Below are positions 7,727-17,178 of a DNA stretch of 39,970 bases, in pieces. The stretch comes from DASWIG01 sp965371445 (GTDB taxonomy: Bacteria > Acidobacteriota > Thermoanaerobaculia > Multivoradales > J023). The DNA lies in NCBI GenBank assembly GCA_965371445.1, contig CBDUYN010000090.1:1-39970 (forward strand). The letters are read 5' to 3'. Position 1 is the first letter of the stretch; every line of letters begins with the position of its first letter. Under the pieces are notes generated by a model. The model had not been told where the DNA came from and searched no databases. It was given only the letters and a program-made list of their open reading frames with translations. The position numbers were made by a program, and so were the translations under genes.

Positions 7727-10700
7727 GTGCGCTCAGCCATCGCCATCGTCGGCCTTGCCTGCCGCTACCCGGACGCCGACACGCCGGGTGAGCTATGGGA
7801 GAACGTCCTCGCCCAGCGCCGGGCCTTTCGCCGCATCCCGGCCGGACGCCTGCGTCTCGAAGACTACTTCTCCGAGGACGGCGAGACGCCGGACACGACC
7901 TACGGCGCCCGGGCGGCGGTGCTCGAAGGCTTCGAGCTCGACCGTACCCGCTTCCGCATCGCCGCCTCGACCTATCGGGTGACCGACACGGCGCATTGGC
8001 TGGCGCTCCAGGTCGCCGCCGACGCCCTCGCCGACGCCGGCTTCGCGGAGGGCGAGGGCCTGCCGGCCGAGGCCACCGGCGTCCTGGTGGGCAACACCCT
8101 GACCGGGGAATTCACGCGCGCCCACGTTCTGCGCCTGCGCTGGCCCTACGTGCGCCGTCAACTCGCGGCGGCGCTAGCCGAGGAAGGGTGGGACGAGGAC
8201 CGGCGCCGGGACTTCCTGACCCGCTTCGAGGCCTCCTACAAGGCGCCTTTCCCGGAAACGACGGAAGAGTCGCTCGCCGGCGGCCTCTCGAACACCATCG
8301 CGGGACGCATCGCCAACTACTTCGACCTGGGCGGCGGCGGCTACACGGTCGACGGCGCCTGCGCCTCCTCGCTCCTGGCGGTGGTCAACGTCTGCTCGGC
8401 CCTGGTCTCGGGCGAGCTCGACGTGGCGCTCGCCGGTGGCGTCGACTTGAGCCTCGACCCCTTCGAGCTGGTGGGCTTCGCCCGCACCCGGGCGCTCGCG
8501 CGCGGTGAGATGCGCGTCTACGACCGCCGCTCCGCGGGCTTCGTGCCCGGCGAAGGCGCGGGCTTCGCGGTGCTCCAACGCCACGCGGACGCGCTCGCCC
8601 AGGGACGGCGGATCTACGCGGTGATCCGCGGCTGGGGAATCTCCTCCGACGGCCGCGGCGGCTTGACCCGTCCCGAGGCCGAGGGACAGCTCCTGGCGCT
8701 GCGCCGGGCCTACCGGCGGGCCGGCTTCGGCATCGACTCGGTGGCGCTTGTCGAGGGCCATGGCACCGGCACGGCGGTGGGTGACGCCACGGAGCTCCGG
8801 ACACTCAACCTGGCACGCGCCGAGGCGGCCGGAGGGCGTGACGCTCCCCCGGCGGCGATCGGCTCGGTCAAGGCGCTGATCGGGCATACCAAGGCGGCGG
8901 CCGGCGTCGCCGGGCTGATCAAGGCGGCGCTGGCGCTCCACCACCAGGTGCTGCCGCCGTCGACCGGTAGCGACGAGCCGCACCCCGAGCTCGACCGTGG
9001 CGGCGCGTTGCGCCTTCTGGAGAAAGCGGAGCCCTGGCCGGCCGCGTCACCGTTGCGCGCCGCGGTCAGCGCCATGGGCTTCGGCGGCATCAACGCCCAT
9101 TTGGCGCTCGAAAGCACCGCCGAAGAGCATCGCCGGGATACCCTGATCGAGCCGTCTTTTCTCGCCGCCCCCCAGGACGCCGAGGTCTTCTTCCTTGCCT
9201 CGTCAAACGAGGACGAGCTGGCCGTTCGGGCCGAGCGGCTCGCGGCCGTCGCGGCCGGGCTCTCCGAAGCCGAGATGGGCGACCTTGCCGCCGAGCTCGT
9301 GCGGCGCCTGCCGTCCGACAAGCAGCCGACGGTGCGGGCGGCGGTTCTCGCCGCTGGTCCCGCGGAGCTCGCCGCCCGGCTGGAGACCCTGGGCGGCTGG
9401 CTGCGGCAAGGCCGGATCGAGGAGCCCCGCCTCGACACCGTCGCCGGCATCTTTCTTGCCCGCCCCGGCGCCGCGCCGCGCGTCGGCTTCCTTTTCCCCG
9501 GCCAGGGCTCGCCGGTCCACCTGGACGGCGGCACCTGGCGCCGGCGCTTCGCCGTCGTCGACGAGCTTTACGAACGCTCCGCCCTGCCCCGCGCCGGCGA
9601 CGGCGTCGAGACCTCGGTGGCGCAGCCGGCGATCGTCACCGCGTCGCTCTCGGCGCTTGCGGTCTTGAAGCGCCTCGGGATCGAGGCCGAAGTGGCCCTG
9701 GGACACAGCCTCGGCGAGCTCGTAGCGCTTTGCTGGGCAGGTGTCTTCAACGAGCCTTCCTTGCTGCGCCTCGCCGCCGAGCGTGGCCGGGCCATGGCGG
9801 AGCTGCGGGAGCCTGGAGCCATGGCGAGCGTCGGCGCCGGGGCCGAAGAGGTCGAGCAGCTGATCGCCGACCTTGACTCCGGAGCCGTGGTGACCGCCCT
9901 CAACGCGCCGCGCCAGACGGTGGTCTCAGGAGCCACAGCCGAGGTGGAGGCGCTCGTCGAAGAGGCGCGCCGCCGCGGCCGAAAGGCTCTGAGCCTCCAG
10001 GTCTCGCACGCTTTCCATTCGCCACTCATGGCGCCGGCGGCGGAGCCGTTCCAGGAGGCTCTGGCCAAGGAAGAGGTCTGCATACCCAAGCGCCGCGTCG
10101 CTTCGACGGTCACGGGAGCCTGGCTGGAGAAGGGCGTTGACCTGCGCGCCCTCCTGACGCGTCAGCTCACCTCACCGGTCCGTTTCTCCGCCGCCCTCAG
10201 GGCGGCGGCGACGGAGGTCGACCTCTTCCTGGAGCTGGGTTCCGGCCAGGTCCTGACCGGCCTGGTGCGCCGCCAGGTCGGGACGCCGGTCGTGGCGCTC
10301 GACGCGGGCAGCCCGTCTCTTCAAGGACTCTTGCGGGCCGTGGGCGCCCTTTTCGTCCTCGGCGCGCCGCTTGACGAGCCTGCTCTTTTCGCCGACCGCT
10401 TCACTCGGCCGTTCGATCCGGACCGGGAGCGCCGTTTTCTGGTCAATCCTTGTGAGCTGGCGCCCGAAGACAACGCGGAAAAAGGCGACCGCCCATCGAC
10501 GGCGACTCCGCCGCCGCGTTCGACCGGCCCGGCCGCCTCCCCCCTCGAGGTGGTCCGCGGCCTGATCGTCCGCCGCTCCGAGCTGCCCGCCTCGGTGGTG
10601 ACCGACACGAGCCGGCTGCTAAGCGACCTGCACCTCAACTCCATCGCCGTCGGCGAGCTAGTCACCGCGGCGGCCCGCGAGCTCTCCCTGCCCCCGCCCG

Positions 10701-13534
10701 CCGCGCCCCTGGAGTACGCCGACGCCACGGTCGGTGAGGTGGCCCGCACCTTCGACGAGCTCCGCGAGCAGGGCGCGACGCTCGACGACCAAGCCGCAGG
10801 CGGTCCACCGGCCGGAGTCGACACCTGGGTCCGTCCCTTCACCGTCGAGCTTCGAGAGCGCACCCGACCTCCACCGCCGGCCGAGCCCGGCACGCCAAAG
10901 CGGCCGTGGAAGGTCTTGGCGCCCGGGAACCACGACTTCGGCGAAGAGCTGGCTCGGGCTTTCAGCACTGCCGCGGGCGAGGGTGGCGTCGTCGTTTTCC
11001 TTTCCGGTCCCGACGGACCCTTCGACCAGCTTGTGGAGGCTGGGCGCAGCGCTGCCGTCGAGCGCTCCGGAGCCTTCGTCCTGGTCCACCAGGGTAGCGC
11101 CGCGGCGGCCTTCGCCCGCACGCTCCACCTGGAGGTGCCGGAGGTCGCGGTGACGGTGGCCGAGCTGCCGGCGTCGCTCGGCGGCGAGGCCGAGGTGTGG
11201 AGCCGGCGGGTGGTGGCCGAAGCGCTTGGGACGAGAGGCTACTCGGACACCGTCTTCGACGAGGAGGGACGGCGTTTCGAGCCCGTCTTGAGACTTCTTC
11301 CAGAAGCGCCCGAGGACGGCGCCGGGACGCCTCTCGCCGCTGGCGACGTCGTCCTGGTCACCGGCGGCGGCAAGGGGATCGGCGCCGAGTGTGCCCTGGC
11401 CCTGGCCCGCCGGACCGGTGCCCGCCTGGCGCTCGTCGGCCGCTCGCCGAGCGACGACGCCGAGCTCGGCCGCAACCTCGAACGCTTCGCCGCGCACGGC
11501 GTCGAGGCGCGCTACCTGCGCGCCGACGTCACCGACCGCGAGGCCGTCGCCGCCGCCGTAGCGGAGGCCGAGGCGGCGCTCGGCCCGGTCCGCGGCGTCG
11601 TCCACAGCGCCGGCACCAACGTCCCGCGGCTCGTCACAAGCCTCGAAAGCGGCGCTCTTGAGGCGACCCTGGCGCCGAAGCTCGACGGCCTGCGCAACGT
11701 CCTCTCGGCCGTCGACGACGCAGGGCTCAAGCTCCTCCTCGGCTTCGGCTCGATCCTCGCCCGCACGGGCCTGCCGGGCGAAGCCGACTACGCTCTGGCC
11801 AACGAGGCGCTGCGCCGGGAGATCGAGGCCTTCGCCGCTCGTCACGGCGCCTGCCGCTCGCTTTGCGTCGAGTGGTCGGTGTGGTCGGGGACCGGCATGG
11901 GCGAACGGTTGGGACGTCTCGAAGCGCTGGGGCGCCAGGGCATCACGGCGATTCCGGTCGACAGGGGCGTCGAGATGCTTCTCGAGCTCCTCGAGAGGGC
12001 GACTCCCGTGTCGATGGTGGTGACGGGCCGCTTCGGTGAGGCGGGGACCCTCGCGGTGGAGCGTCCCGAGCTGCCGCTGCGGCGTTTCCTGGAGCGTCCT
12101 CGCCTCTTCTACCCCGGCGTCGAGCTGATCGCCGAGAGCGAGCTGTCCGAGGCGAGCGACCCCTACCTCGCCGAGCACGTCTTCAGCGGCGAGCGGCTCT
12201 TGCCGGCGGTCCTCGGCCTCGAGGCCATGGCCCAGGCCTTCCGGGCGCTTACGGGAGCGGCCGAGCGGCCGGTCTTCCGCGACGTGCGCTTCGAGCGTCC
12301 GATCGCGGTTCCCGAAGGAGCGACGGTGACGCTCCGCCTGGCCGGGCTCGTCCGCCGGCCGGGCGAGGTCGAGCTTGTCCTGCGCAGCGATCGGACGTCC
12401 TTTCAGGTCGACCATTTCCGTGCCCTCTGCTGCCTGCCGGAGCCTCGGGAACCGACGCCTCCCGTGGAAGGCGCCGCCGCCGTCGAGCCAGTACCGGTAG
12501 ACCCTCTCGTCGACCTCTACGGCCGAGTGCTCTTTCAGGCCGGCCGGTTTCGCCGCCTGCGCCGCTACCGACGCCTCTCCGCGACACTCTGCGAGGCGGA
12601 GATCGCGCCCGCCGAAGAGCCGGCGAAGAGGTGGTTCAGCCCCTACCTGTCCGGCGAGCTGGAGCTTGGCGACCCGGCGGGACGCGACGCCTCGATCCAC
12701 GCCATCCAGGCTTCGATCCCCCACGCCACGGTGCTGCCGGTGGGCGTCGAGCGCTTGGAAATCGGCCCTGTGGACCGGGGCGGAACCCGCCGAGTGACGG
12801 CGAGGGAACGCTCGCGCCACGGTGGTACCCTGGTCTTCGACGTCGACGTGCGCTACGGCGACGGCGAGCTCGCGGAGCGCTGGCACGGGCTACGGCTTCG
12901 CGTCCCGGAGGGTGGCGCCGCCGCGCCACCGTGTCTGGCGGTGCCGCTCGCCGCGGTGTACCTGGAGCGCCGTTGCCAGGACCTCGTCGCCACGACGGAT
13001 CTCGTCCTCGCTATGGAAAACGGGTCCGACCGCGAGCGGCGGCGCGAGCGTGCTCTTGCCCGCGTCCTCGACGGAGGCGGCGTCCTCTACCGAGCCGACG
13101 GCAAACCGGAGACGGCCGGCCGAGAGACGGAGGGTGGCCGTGCCGTCTCGCTGGCGCACAGCGGCGAGCTGACGCTCGCGGTCGCGGGTCCCGCCGCGGT
13201 AGGATGCGACGTCGAGCTCGTCACCCATCGCGAGGACGAGGTGTGGCGCGACCTCTTGGGCGAGCGACGGTGCGAGCTATGGGAGATCCTGATGCGCGAC
13301 GACGGCGAAGAGGCGGACACCGCGGCGACGCGGATCTGGACGGTCCTGGAAAGCTTGAAAAAAGCCGGCCAGCCGGACGACGCACCGCTCGTCCTGGCCG
13401 AGACCACCAAGGACGGCTGGGTCGTCCTCCGGTCGGGGCCGCACCTGGCCGCGACCGTCGTCCTGCCTCTCGGCGGCTCCGGCCAACGCTATGCCTTCGC
13501 GGTTGCCGCGAAGCGCGGAGAGGAGGGAGCTTGA
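7727..13534 (+). CDS. pksE: Enediyne-type iterative polyketide synthase (PKSE), KS-AT-ACP-KR-DH-PPTase
   Basis: Cytosolic iterative type I PKS of 1,935 residues, very close to actinobacterial PKSEs (~1,920-1,940). Domains: KS ~1-440 with Cys212 (DGACASS), His345 (EGHGTGT) and His387 (IGHTKAA); AT ~560-860 with Ser661 (GHSLGE); ACP with Ser972 in DLHLNSI; KR ~1205-1400 (VTGGGKGIGAE, GFGSI, DYALAN); DH ~1460-1720 with His1484 (AEHVFSG); and C-terminal phosphopantetheinyl transferase ~1770-1935 (GCDVEL at ~1826, then W-x3-E-x2-KK). The KS N-terminus (ACRYPDA, RRAFRRIP, the long YRVTDTAHWLAL insert) is PKSE-like. Such enzymes build linear polyenes from malonyl-CoA, released by a partner thioesterase. 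GTG at 7727 is preferred because of GAGGAGA upstream; ATG at 7685 is possible. The product is unknown. Confidence 0.92.
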   Translation: MRSAIAIVGLACRYPDADTPGELWENVLAQRRAFRRIPAGRLRLEDYFSEDGETPDTTYGARAAVLEGFELDRTRFRIAASTYRVTDTAHWLALQVAADALADAGFAEGEGLPAEATGVLVGNTLTGEFTRAHVLRLRWPYVRRQLAAALAEEGWDEDRRRDFLTRFEASYKAPFPETTEESLAGGLSNTIAGRIANYFDLGGGGYTVDGACASSLLAVVNVCSALVSGELDVALAGGVDLSLDPFELVGFARTRALARGEMRVYDRRSAGFVPGEGAGFAVLQRHADALAQGRRIYAVIRGWGISSDGRGGLTRPEAEGQLLALRRAYRRAGFGIDSVALVEGHGTGTAVGDATELRTLNLARAEAAGGRDAPPAAIGSVKALIGHTKAAAGVAGLIKAALALHHQVLPPSTGSDEPHPELDRGGALRLLEKAEPWPAASPLRAAVSAMGFGGINAHLALESTAEEHRRDTLIEPSFLAAPQDAEVFFLASSNEDELAVRAERLAAVAAGLSEAEMGDLAAELVRRLPSDKQPTVRAAVLAAGPAELAARLETLGGWLRQGRIEEPRLDTVAGIFLARPGAAPRVGFLFPGQGSPVHLDGGTWRRRFAVVDELYERSALPRAGDGVETSVAQPAIVTASLSALAVLKRLGIEAEVALGHSLGELVALCWAGVFNEPSLLRLAAERGRAMAELREPGAMASVGAGAEEVEQLIADLDSGAVVTALNAPRQTVVSGATAEVEALVEEARRRGRKALSLQVSHAFHSPLMAPAAEPFQEALAKEEVCIPKRRVASTVTGAWLEKGVDLRALLTRQLTSPVRFSAALRAAATEVDLFLELGSGQVLTGLVRRQVGTPVVALDAGSPSLQGLLRAVGALFVLGAPLDEPALFADRFTRPFDPDRERRFLVNPCELAPEDNAEKGDRPSTATPPPRSTGPAASPLEVVRGLIVRRSELPASVVTDTSRLLSDLHLNSIAVGELVTAAARELSLPPPAAPLEYADATVGEVARTFDELREQGATLDDQAAGGPPAGVDTWVRPFTVELRERTRPPPPAEPGTPKRPWKVLAPGNHDFGEELARAFSTAAGEGGVVVFLSGPDGPFDQLVEAGRSAAVERSGAFVLVHQGSAAAAFARTLHLEVPEVAVTVAELPASLGGEAEVWSRRVVAEALGTRGYSDTVFDEEGRRFEPVLRLLPEAPEDGAGTPLAAGDVVLVTGGGKGIGAECALALARRTGARLALVGRSPSDDAELGRNLERFAAHGVEARYLRADVTDREAVAAAVAEAEAALGPVRGVVHSAGTNVPRLVTSLESGALEATLAPKLDGLRNVLSAVDDAGLKLLLGFGSILARTGLPGEADYALANEALRREIEAFAARHGACRSLCVEWSVWSGTGMGERLGRLEALGRQGITAIPVDRGVEMLLELLERATPVSMVVTGRFGEAGTLAVERPELPLRRFLERPRLFYPGVELIAESELSEASDPYLAEHVFSGERLLPAVLGLEAMAQAFRALTGAAERPVFRDVRFERPIAVPEGATVTLRLAGLVRRPGEVELVLRSDRTSFQVDHFRALCCLPEPREPTPPVEGAAAVEPVPVDPLVDLYGRVLFQAGRFRRLRRYRRLSATLCEAEIAPAEEPAKRWFSPYLSGELELGDPAGRDASIHAIQASIPHATVLPVGVERLEIGPVDRGGTRRVTARERSRHGGTLVFDVDVRYGDGELAERWHGLRLRVPEGGAAAPPCLAVPLAAVYLERRCQDLVATTDLVLAMENGSDRERRRERALARVLDGGGVLYRADGKPETAGRETEGGRAVSLAHSGELTLAVAGPAAVGCDVELVTHREDEVWRDLLGERRCELWEILMRDDGEEADTAATRIWTVLESLKKAGQPDDAPLVLAETTKDGWVVLRSGPHLAATVVLPLGGSGQRYAFAVAAKRGEEGA

Positions 13535-13553
13535 CGATTTGCGGAGGTGGACG

Positions 13554-14495
13554 ATGGGGCGGTTGAGCCGCCGGCTCTTCGGCGTCCCCGAGGTCGATGT
13601 TACCTTCGAGCGCCGTGGGTTCCGCGGCGGCGACGCTCCCGGGGTGCGGCCTCATATCGAGAACGTCGGGCGGTCGTTTCTCGCCGGGTATCACGCCGCC
13701 CTGGAAGGGGCTACTGATGCGGTGCTCGTCGCGCGCCTCGACGAGACCGACGTCGGCTACCGCGGCTTCACTTACGAAGGCGCGGCGATGGGCCTCGCGC
13801 TGCTCGACGCCATGACGCCCTGGCGCCGCCACCGGCTGGGGGACTTTCTCGCCGGCCGCGGCGGCGACCACGTCTACATGGCCCACGTCGGTGCCGGCTG
13901 GGCGATCGCCCGCCTGCCTTTCGGCATGGCCGGGATCCTTTCTCGGCTCGACCCGCTGCTGTGCTGGCTCGCCTTCGACGGCTACGGCTTTCACCAGGGA
14001 TACTTCGACTGGCCACACGCGGTCGAGGGACACCAGGAGGTTCCGCGGCGCGTGCGCGGCTACGGCCGGCGGAGCTTTGACCAGGGGTTGGGACGCAGCC
14101 TCTGGTTCGTCGACGGCGCCGACGTCGAGCGCATTCCACGGACGATCGCGACGTTCCAGGAGGCGCGGTGGTCGGATCTTTGGAGCGGCGTAGGCCTGGC
14201 CGCGACCTACGCCGGTGGTGTCGACGAGGCGGCGATCACGTCACTGCGCGACGCGGGCCGGGGATTCGAGGCCGAGCTCGCGCAGGGTGCCGCGTTCGGT
14301 GCCAAAGCGCGGCTTCGGGCCGGCAACATGGCCGCGAACGTCGAGACGACCTGTCAGATCCTCTGCGGCTCTTCGGCGCCGGAGGCGGCCCAGGCCACTG
14401 ACCGGGCGCTCGACGGCCTCCCCGCCGACGGCGATGTCCCGGCCTACGAGGTCTGGCGACGGCGGATCATGATCGACCTGACGGCCCCTCGCTAA
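13554..14495 (+). CDS. DUF1702 family protein (UnbL-type enediyne cassette protein)
   Basis: A 313-residue, apparently soluble protein that fits DUF1702, a family found mainly next to PKSE genes. Recognisable stretches are the N-terminal RLFGVPEVDVTFERRGF, the GYRGFTYEGAAMGLALLD block, HVYMAHVGAGWAIARLPF, the DGYGFHQGYFDW motif near the middle, and ETTCQILCG near the C-terminus. The start is fixed by a perfect GGAGG at 13543-13547, 6 nt before the ATG. It follows the PKSE stop by 19 nt, so the two are almost certainly co-transcribed. In enediyne clusters this protein type (called UnbL, ~320-330 residues) is conserved, but its reaction is not established. A role in maturing the polyene is inferred from context only. 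Confidence 0.85.
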   Translation: MGRLSRRLFGVPEVDVTFERRGFRGGDAPGVRPHIENVGRSFLAGYHAALEGATDAVLVARLDETDVGYRGFTYEGAAMGLALLDAMTPWRRHRLGDFLAGRGGDHVYMAHVGAGWAIARLPFGMAGILSRLDPLLCWLAFDGYGFHQGYFDWPHAVEGHQEVPRRVRGYGRRSFDQGLGRSLWFVDGADVERIPRTIATFQEARWSDLWSGVGLAATYAGGVDEAAITSLRDAGRGFEAELAQGAAFGAKARLRAGNMAANVETTCQILCGSSAPEAAQATDRALDGLPADGDVPAYEVWRRRIMIDLTAPR

Positions 14496-14524
14496 CGCCC
14501 GTCGTAAACCAAAACAAAGGACTT

Positions 14525-17089
14525 CTAAACGGGTGGCACCTCAGAAGGGGTGGCCAGCAGAGCTGGAATCACCAACAGCGTCGCCACGAGGCAGCCGAAG
14601 ACGCTCGCCATCAAGAGCCCCCCCAGCCGCGCGTTGGCGGGCACCTGGGAAAACACGAGGACCCCGAAACCCAGCGCCACGGCACAGGCGTCGATCAGAA
14701 TCGCCGGTCCCGTGGTGGCGAGCGCGGCAGCGACCGCCGCCTCTCCGCGAAGCCCCTCGTGCCGAACGCGGCCGTGACGCGCCAGCAGATGGATCGCGAA
14801 GTCGACCCCGACGCCAAGCGTCATGCCAGCGAACATCGACGTCGCCACTCCCAGGGGGATCCCTAGCCAGCCCATCACCGCGAAGCTCACCAGGACCGCG
14901 AAGGCCGGCGGCATCAGGCAATAAAGCCCCCGGCGCAGCGAACGGCTCCAGATCGCCGCCACGGCCAGGATCCCGACGAGGGAAAGCAGAAGCGAGCGCA
15001 CCTGGGTGGTAACGATCGCGTCGATCGTGGCCTGGCTCACCGCCACGTCGCCAGCAAAGCCGAGGCGTATGCCGTGCGGCAGCAGGTGCTGCTGCTCGTA
15101 GCCGCGGACCTCCTCCATCAGCCGCCGCGTGTCGACATAGTTGGAATTTCTGAGAAAGAGCGTCACGAGGGCGCGCCGGCGCCCGGTGTCGACGAGTTGC
15201 GCCAGCCGCTCCGCGCCACGCATCCGGCCGTAGTTCGACCAGCGGTTGCGCGCCGTCAGCGGATCTCCGGGCAGGCGGCGCGACTGCTCATCGTCGGGGC
15301 GGATCATGAAACCGACCGTGTCGAGATAGCGCGCCGGCCCGAGGACGCCGCCCACCCCGGGTAAAGCGACGAGAAACGCCTCCAGCGCGGCGAGACGTTC
15401 CAGGACGGCCGGCGAGGTGAGCGGCTCGCTGCGGACCTCGTAGCCCAGCCGATCGCCCTCCTGCGGCTGGAGAAAAAACCTCGCCGAGCCGCGCTGCCGG
15501 GGCATGGTGAGGACGAGCTCCGCCCCTTCGCGGCGGGCGCTCTTGCACCACGTCCGCCATTCGCGCGCGTTCTCGCCGAGGGCGAAGACGCGGATCCAGG
15601 CGTCGGCGAGCCGCGCCGTGTCGAGCTGTGCCGGCGCGTCGAGCGTCAGCTCAAAAGTGGCGAGGGCCGACTCTTCAATCTCGCCTTCGAGGCTCGGCGC
15701 GTCGACCTCCAGGGCCAGGCGCAGGAGGTGAGAGCCCAGGAACTGCTCGTCGAACCAACGCGTGGCGCGGGCGAAATCGCTCTCCGGAGCGAAGCCGTCG
15801 ATCCAGCTGTCCTGGACCGCGACGCGCCGCACGCCATCGGCGGCGAGGAGCGCGACGGCGACAGCGGCGGCGAGCACCACGGCGCGGCGGCGGAAAGCCA
15901 GCCGGGCGAGCGCGGCCGGAAAAAAGCCGGGACGGCTCGCCAACCTCCTGCCGCGGCGTCCGACCCAGGGCTCGGGTCCGCCGAGCACCAGGAGCGCCGG
16001 GATCACCGTGAGCGAATAGAGCATGCAGACAAGGACCCCGAAGGCGGTGAAGAGGCCGAAGGCCCGCACCGCCGGGATCGGCGAGAGCGCGAAGGAGAGA
16101 AAGGCGACGGCGGTCGTCACCGACGTCTTGACGACGGGCGGCGCCATTTCCCGAAGCGTCGTCCGGACGAGCTCCCGGTGGGCGTGGGCACCTGCCGTTG
16201 GCGCGGGCATCGTCCCCTCGGGGGGATCGAGGGGGGAGCTCACGTCGAGGTAACGGCGGAAGACGTGGATCTCGTCGGCCGCGCCGACCGCCGTCAAGAT
16301 GACCGGAAGGACGGAGATCGTCAGGTAGACCGGTACCCCGAGCCAGCCCATCACGCCGAAGACGATCGCGAGACAGACGCCGATCTCGGAAAGCGGCAGA
16401 AGCGCCGCCACCGGACGGCGAAAAGCGGCGAGAAAAACGAGCGCCATCAAGCCGATGGCGATCGGCACCATGCCGCCGCGGCGCAGCACCGCGTCGCCCA
16501 GGAGCGACGGCGGCACGCCGAGGTCGGCGAGGATGTGGCTGCCCAGAAGCGACTCGGCCACCGGCGCGCCGAGCACCTCGACGCGCTCCTCTTCCCCACC
16601 GGAGGACTCCGCGACGAGGCGGCGGATTTCGCGGATCAGCTCCCGGCGGTCGCGCTCGGGCGGAGTGGCGACCAGGATCGCCGTCGCCGTGGCGCCGCGG
16701 GAGACGAGCGTGCCGTCGTAAAGCTCGATCCGCCGAAGGTCGTCGCGTAGCTCGGCCAGCCGCTCGACGCTCTCGGGTACCGGCTCGAGCAGCCGGCGAA
16801 AGCGTAGCGTCCCCGGGCGGTGACGGAAACCCAGCTCGCTCGCCAGGCTCACGACGTCGAAGGGACGCACGCCGTCGAGGCCCTGGAAGGCCGCGGTCAG
16901 CTCTTCCACCCGGCGCAGGGTCTCGGGACGGAAGATTCCGCCGTCCTGGCCGCTCCTGAGGACGACCGCGATCGGATCCCGAACGCCGTAGAGCTCTCGG
17001 ACCTCTCGGTCGAAGACGACCTGCGGCGCCGCATCCGGTACCAGGGCACGGCCGTCGGTACGCAGCTCGAGACGCAGGAGGCCCGGCAC
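14525..17089 (-). CDS. RND/MMPL family transporter
   Basis: Large inner-membrane exporter (854 residues from GTG at 17089) with the two-half RND design. Two extracytoplasmic loops of ~200 residues each are followed by five-to-six-helix bundles (~200-360 and ~690-850). Conserved intramembrane acidic sites are visible: VGAADEIHVFRR in the first half and GVGVDFAIHL in the second, consistent with proton-driven transport or a sterol-sensing-like lipid transporter. From 17089 the protein lacks the expected first helix. The frame stays open upstream to the preceding stop at 17177 and encodes a hydrophobic segment, IRHPAATLGVAAVLTAAAV. The real start may therefore be CTG at 17164, 10 nt after GAGG, giving 879 residues. 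It converges on the DUF1702 gene (29-nt gap). Export of the cluster product is an inference. Confidence 0.85.
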   Translation of the reverse strand: MPGLLRLELRTDGRALVPDAAPQVVFDREVRELYGVRDPIAVVLRSGQDGGIFRPETLRRVEELTAAFQGLDGVRPFDVVSLASELGFRHRPGTLRFRRLLEPVPESVERLAELRDDLRRIELYDGTLVSRGATATAILVATPPERDRRELIREIRRLVAESSGGEEERVEVLGAPVAESLLGSHILADLGVPPSLLGDAVLRRGGMVPIAIGLMALVFLAAFRRPVAALLPLSEIGVCLAIVFGVMGWLGVPVYLTISVLPVILTAVGAADEIHVFRRYLDVSSPLDPPEGTMPAPTAGAHAHRELVRTTLREMAPPVVKTSVTTAVAFLSFALSPIPAVRAFGLFTAFGVLVCMLYSLTVIPALLVLGGPEPWVGRRGRRLASRPGFFPAALARLAFRRRAVVLAAAVAVALLAADGVRRVAVQDSWIDGFAPESDFARATRWFDEQFLGSHLLRLALEVDAPSLEGEIEESALATFELTLDAPAQLDTARLADAWIRVFALGENAREWRTWCKSARREGAELVLTMPRQRGSARFFLQPQEGDRLGYEVRSEPLTSPAVLERLAALEAFLVALPGVGGVLGPARYLDTVGFMIRPDDEQSRRLPGDPLTARNRWSNYGRMRGAERLAQLVDTGRRRALVTLFLRNSNYVDTRRLMEEVRGYEQQHLLPHGIRLGFAGDVAVSQATIDAIVTTQVRSLLLSLVGILAVAAIWSRSLRRGLYCLMPPAFAVLVSFAVMGWLGIPLGVATSMFAGMTLGVGVDFAIHLLARHGRVRHEGLRGEAAVAAALATTGPAILIDACAVALGFGVLVFSQVPANARLGGLLMASVFGCLVATLLVIPALLATPSEVPPV

Positions 17090-17163
17090 CGCGGCGGCGG
17101 TGAGGACGGCCGCGACCCCCAGGGTCGCGGCCGGGTGACGGATGGAAGCGTCCGAGAGGCGCA

Positions 17164-17178
17164 GCCCGGGGCTACCTC
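17164..17178 (-). promoter_or_regulatory. Candidate ribosome binding site and CTG start of the RND transporter
   Basis: On the minus strand GAGG (17175-17178) overlaps the TGA stop of the upstream secreted-protein gene (17177-17179) and is followed, 10 nt on, by CTG at 17164. No ATG, GTG or TTG lies in frame between that stop and 17089. A CTG start, translationally coupled to the upstream gene, would restore the first membrane helix. This is a sequence-based suggestion. Confidence 0.4.

Noticed and set aside
10658..12886. 742-codon open frame on the minus strand inside the PKS
   Set aside because: Covers the ACP, KR and DH domains in antisense; composition is typical of a GC-skewed shadow frame.
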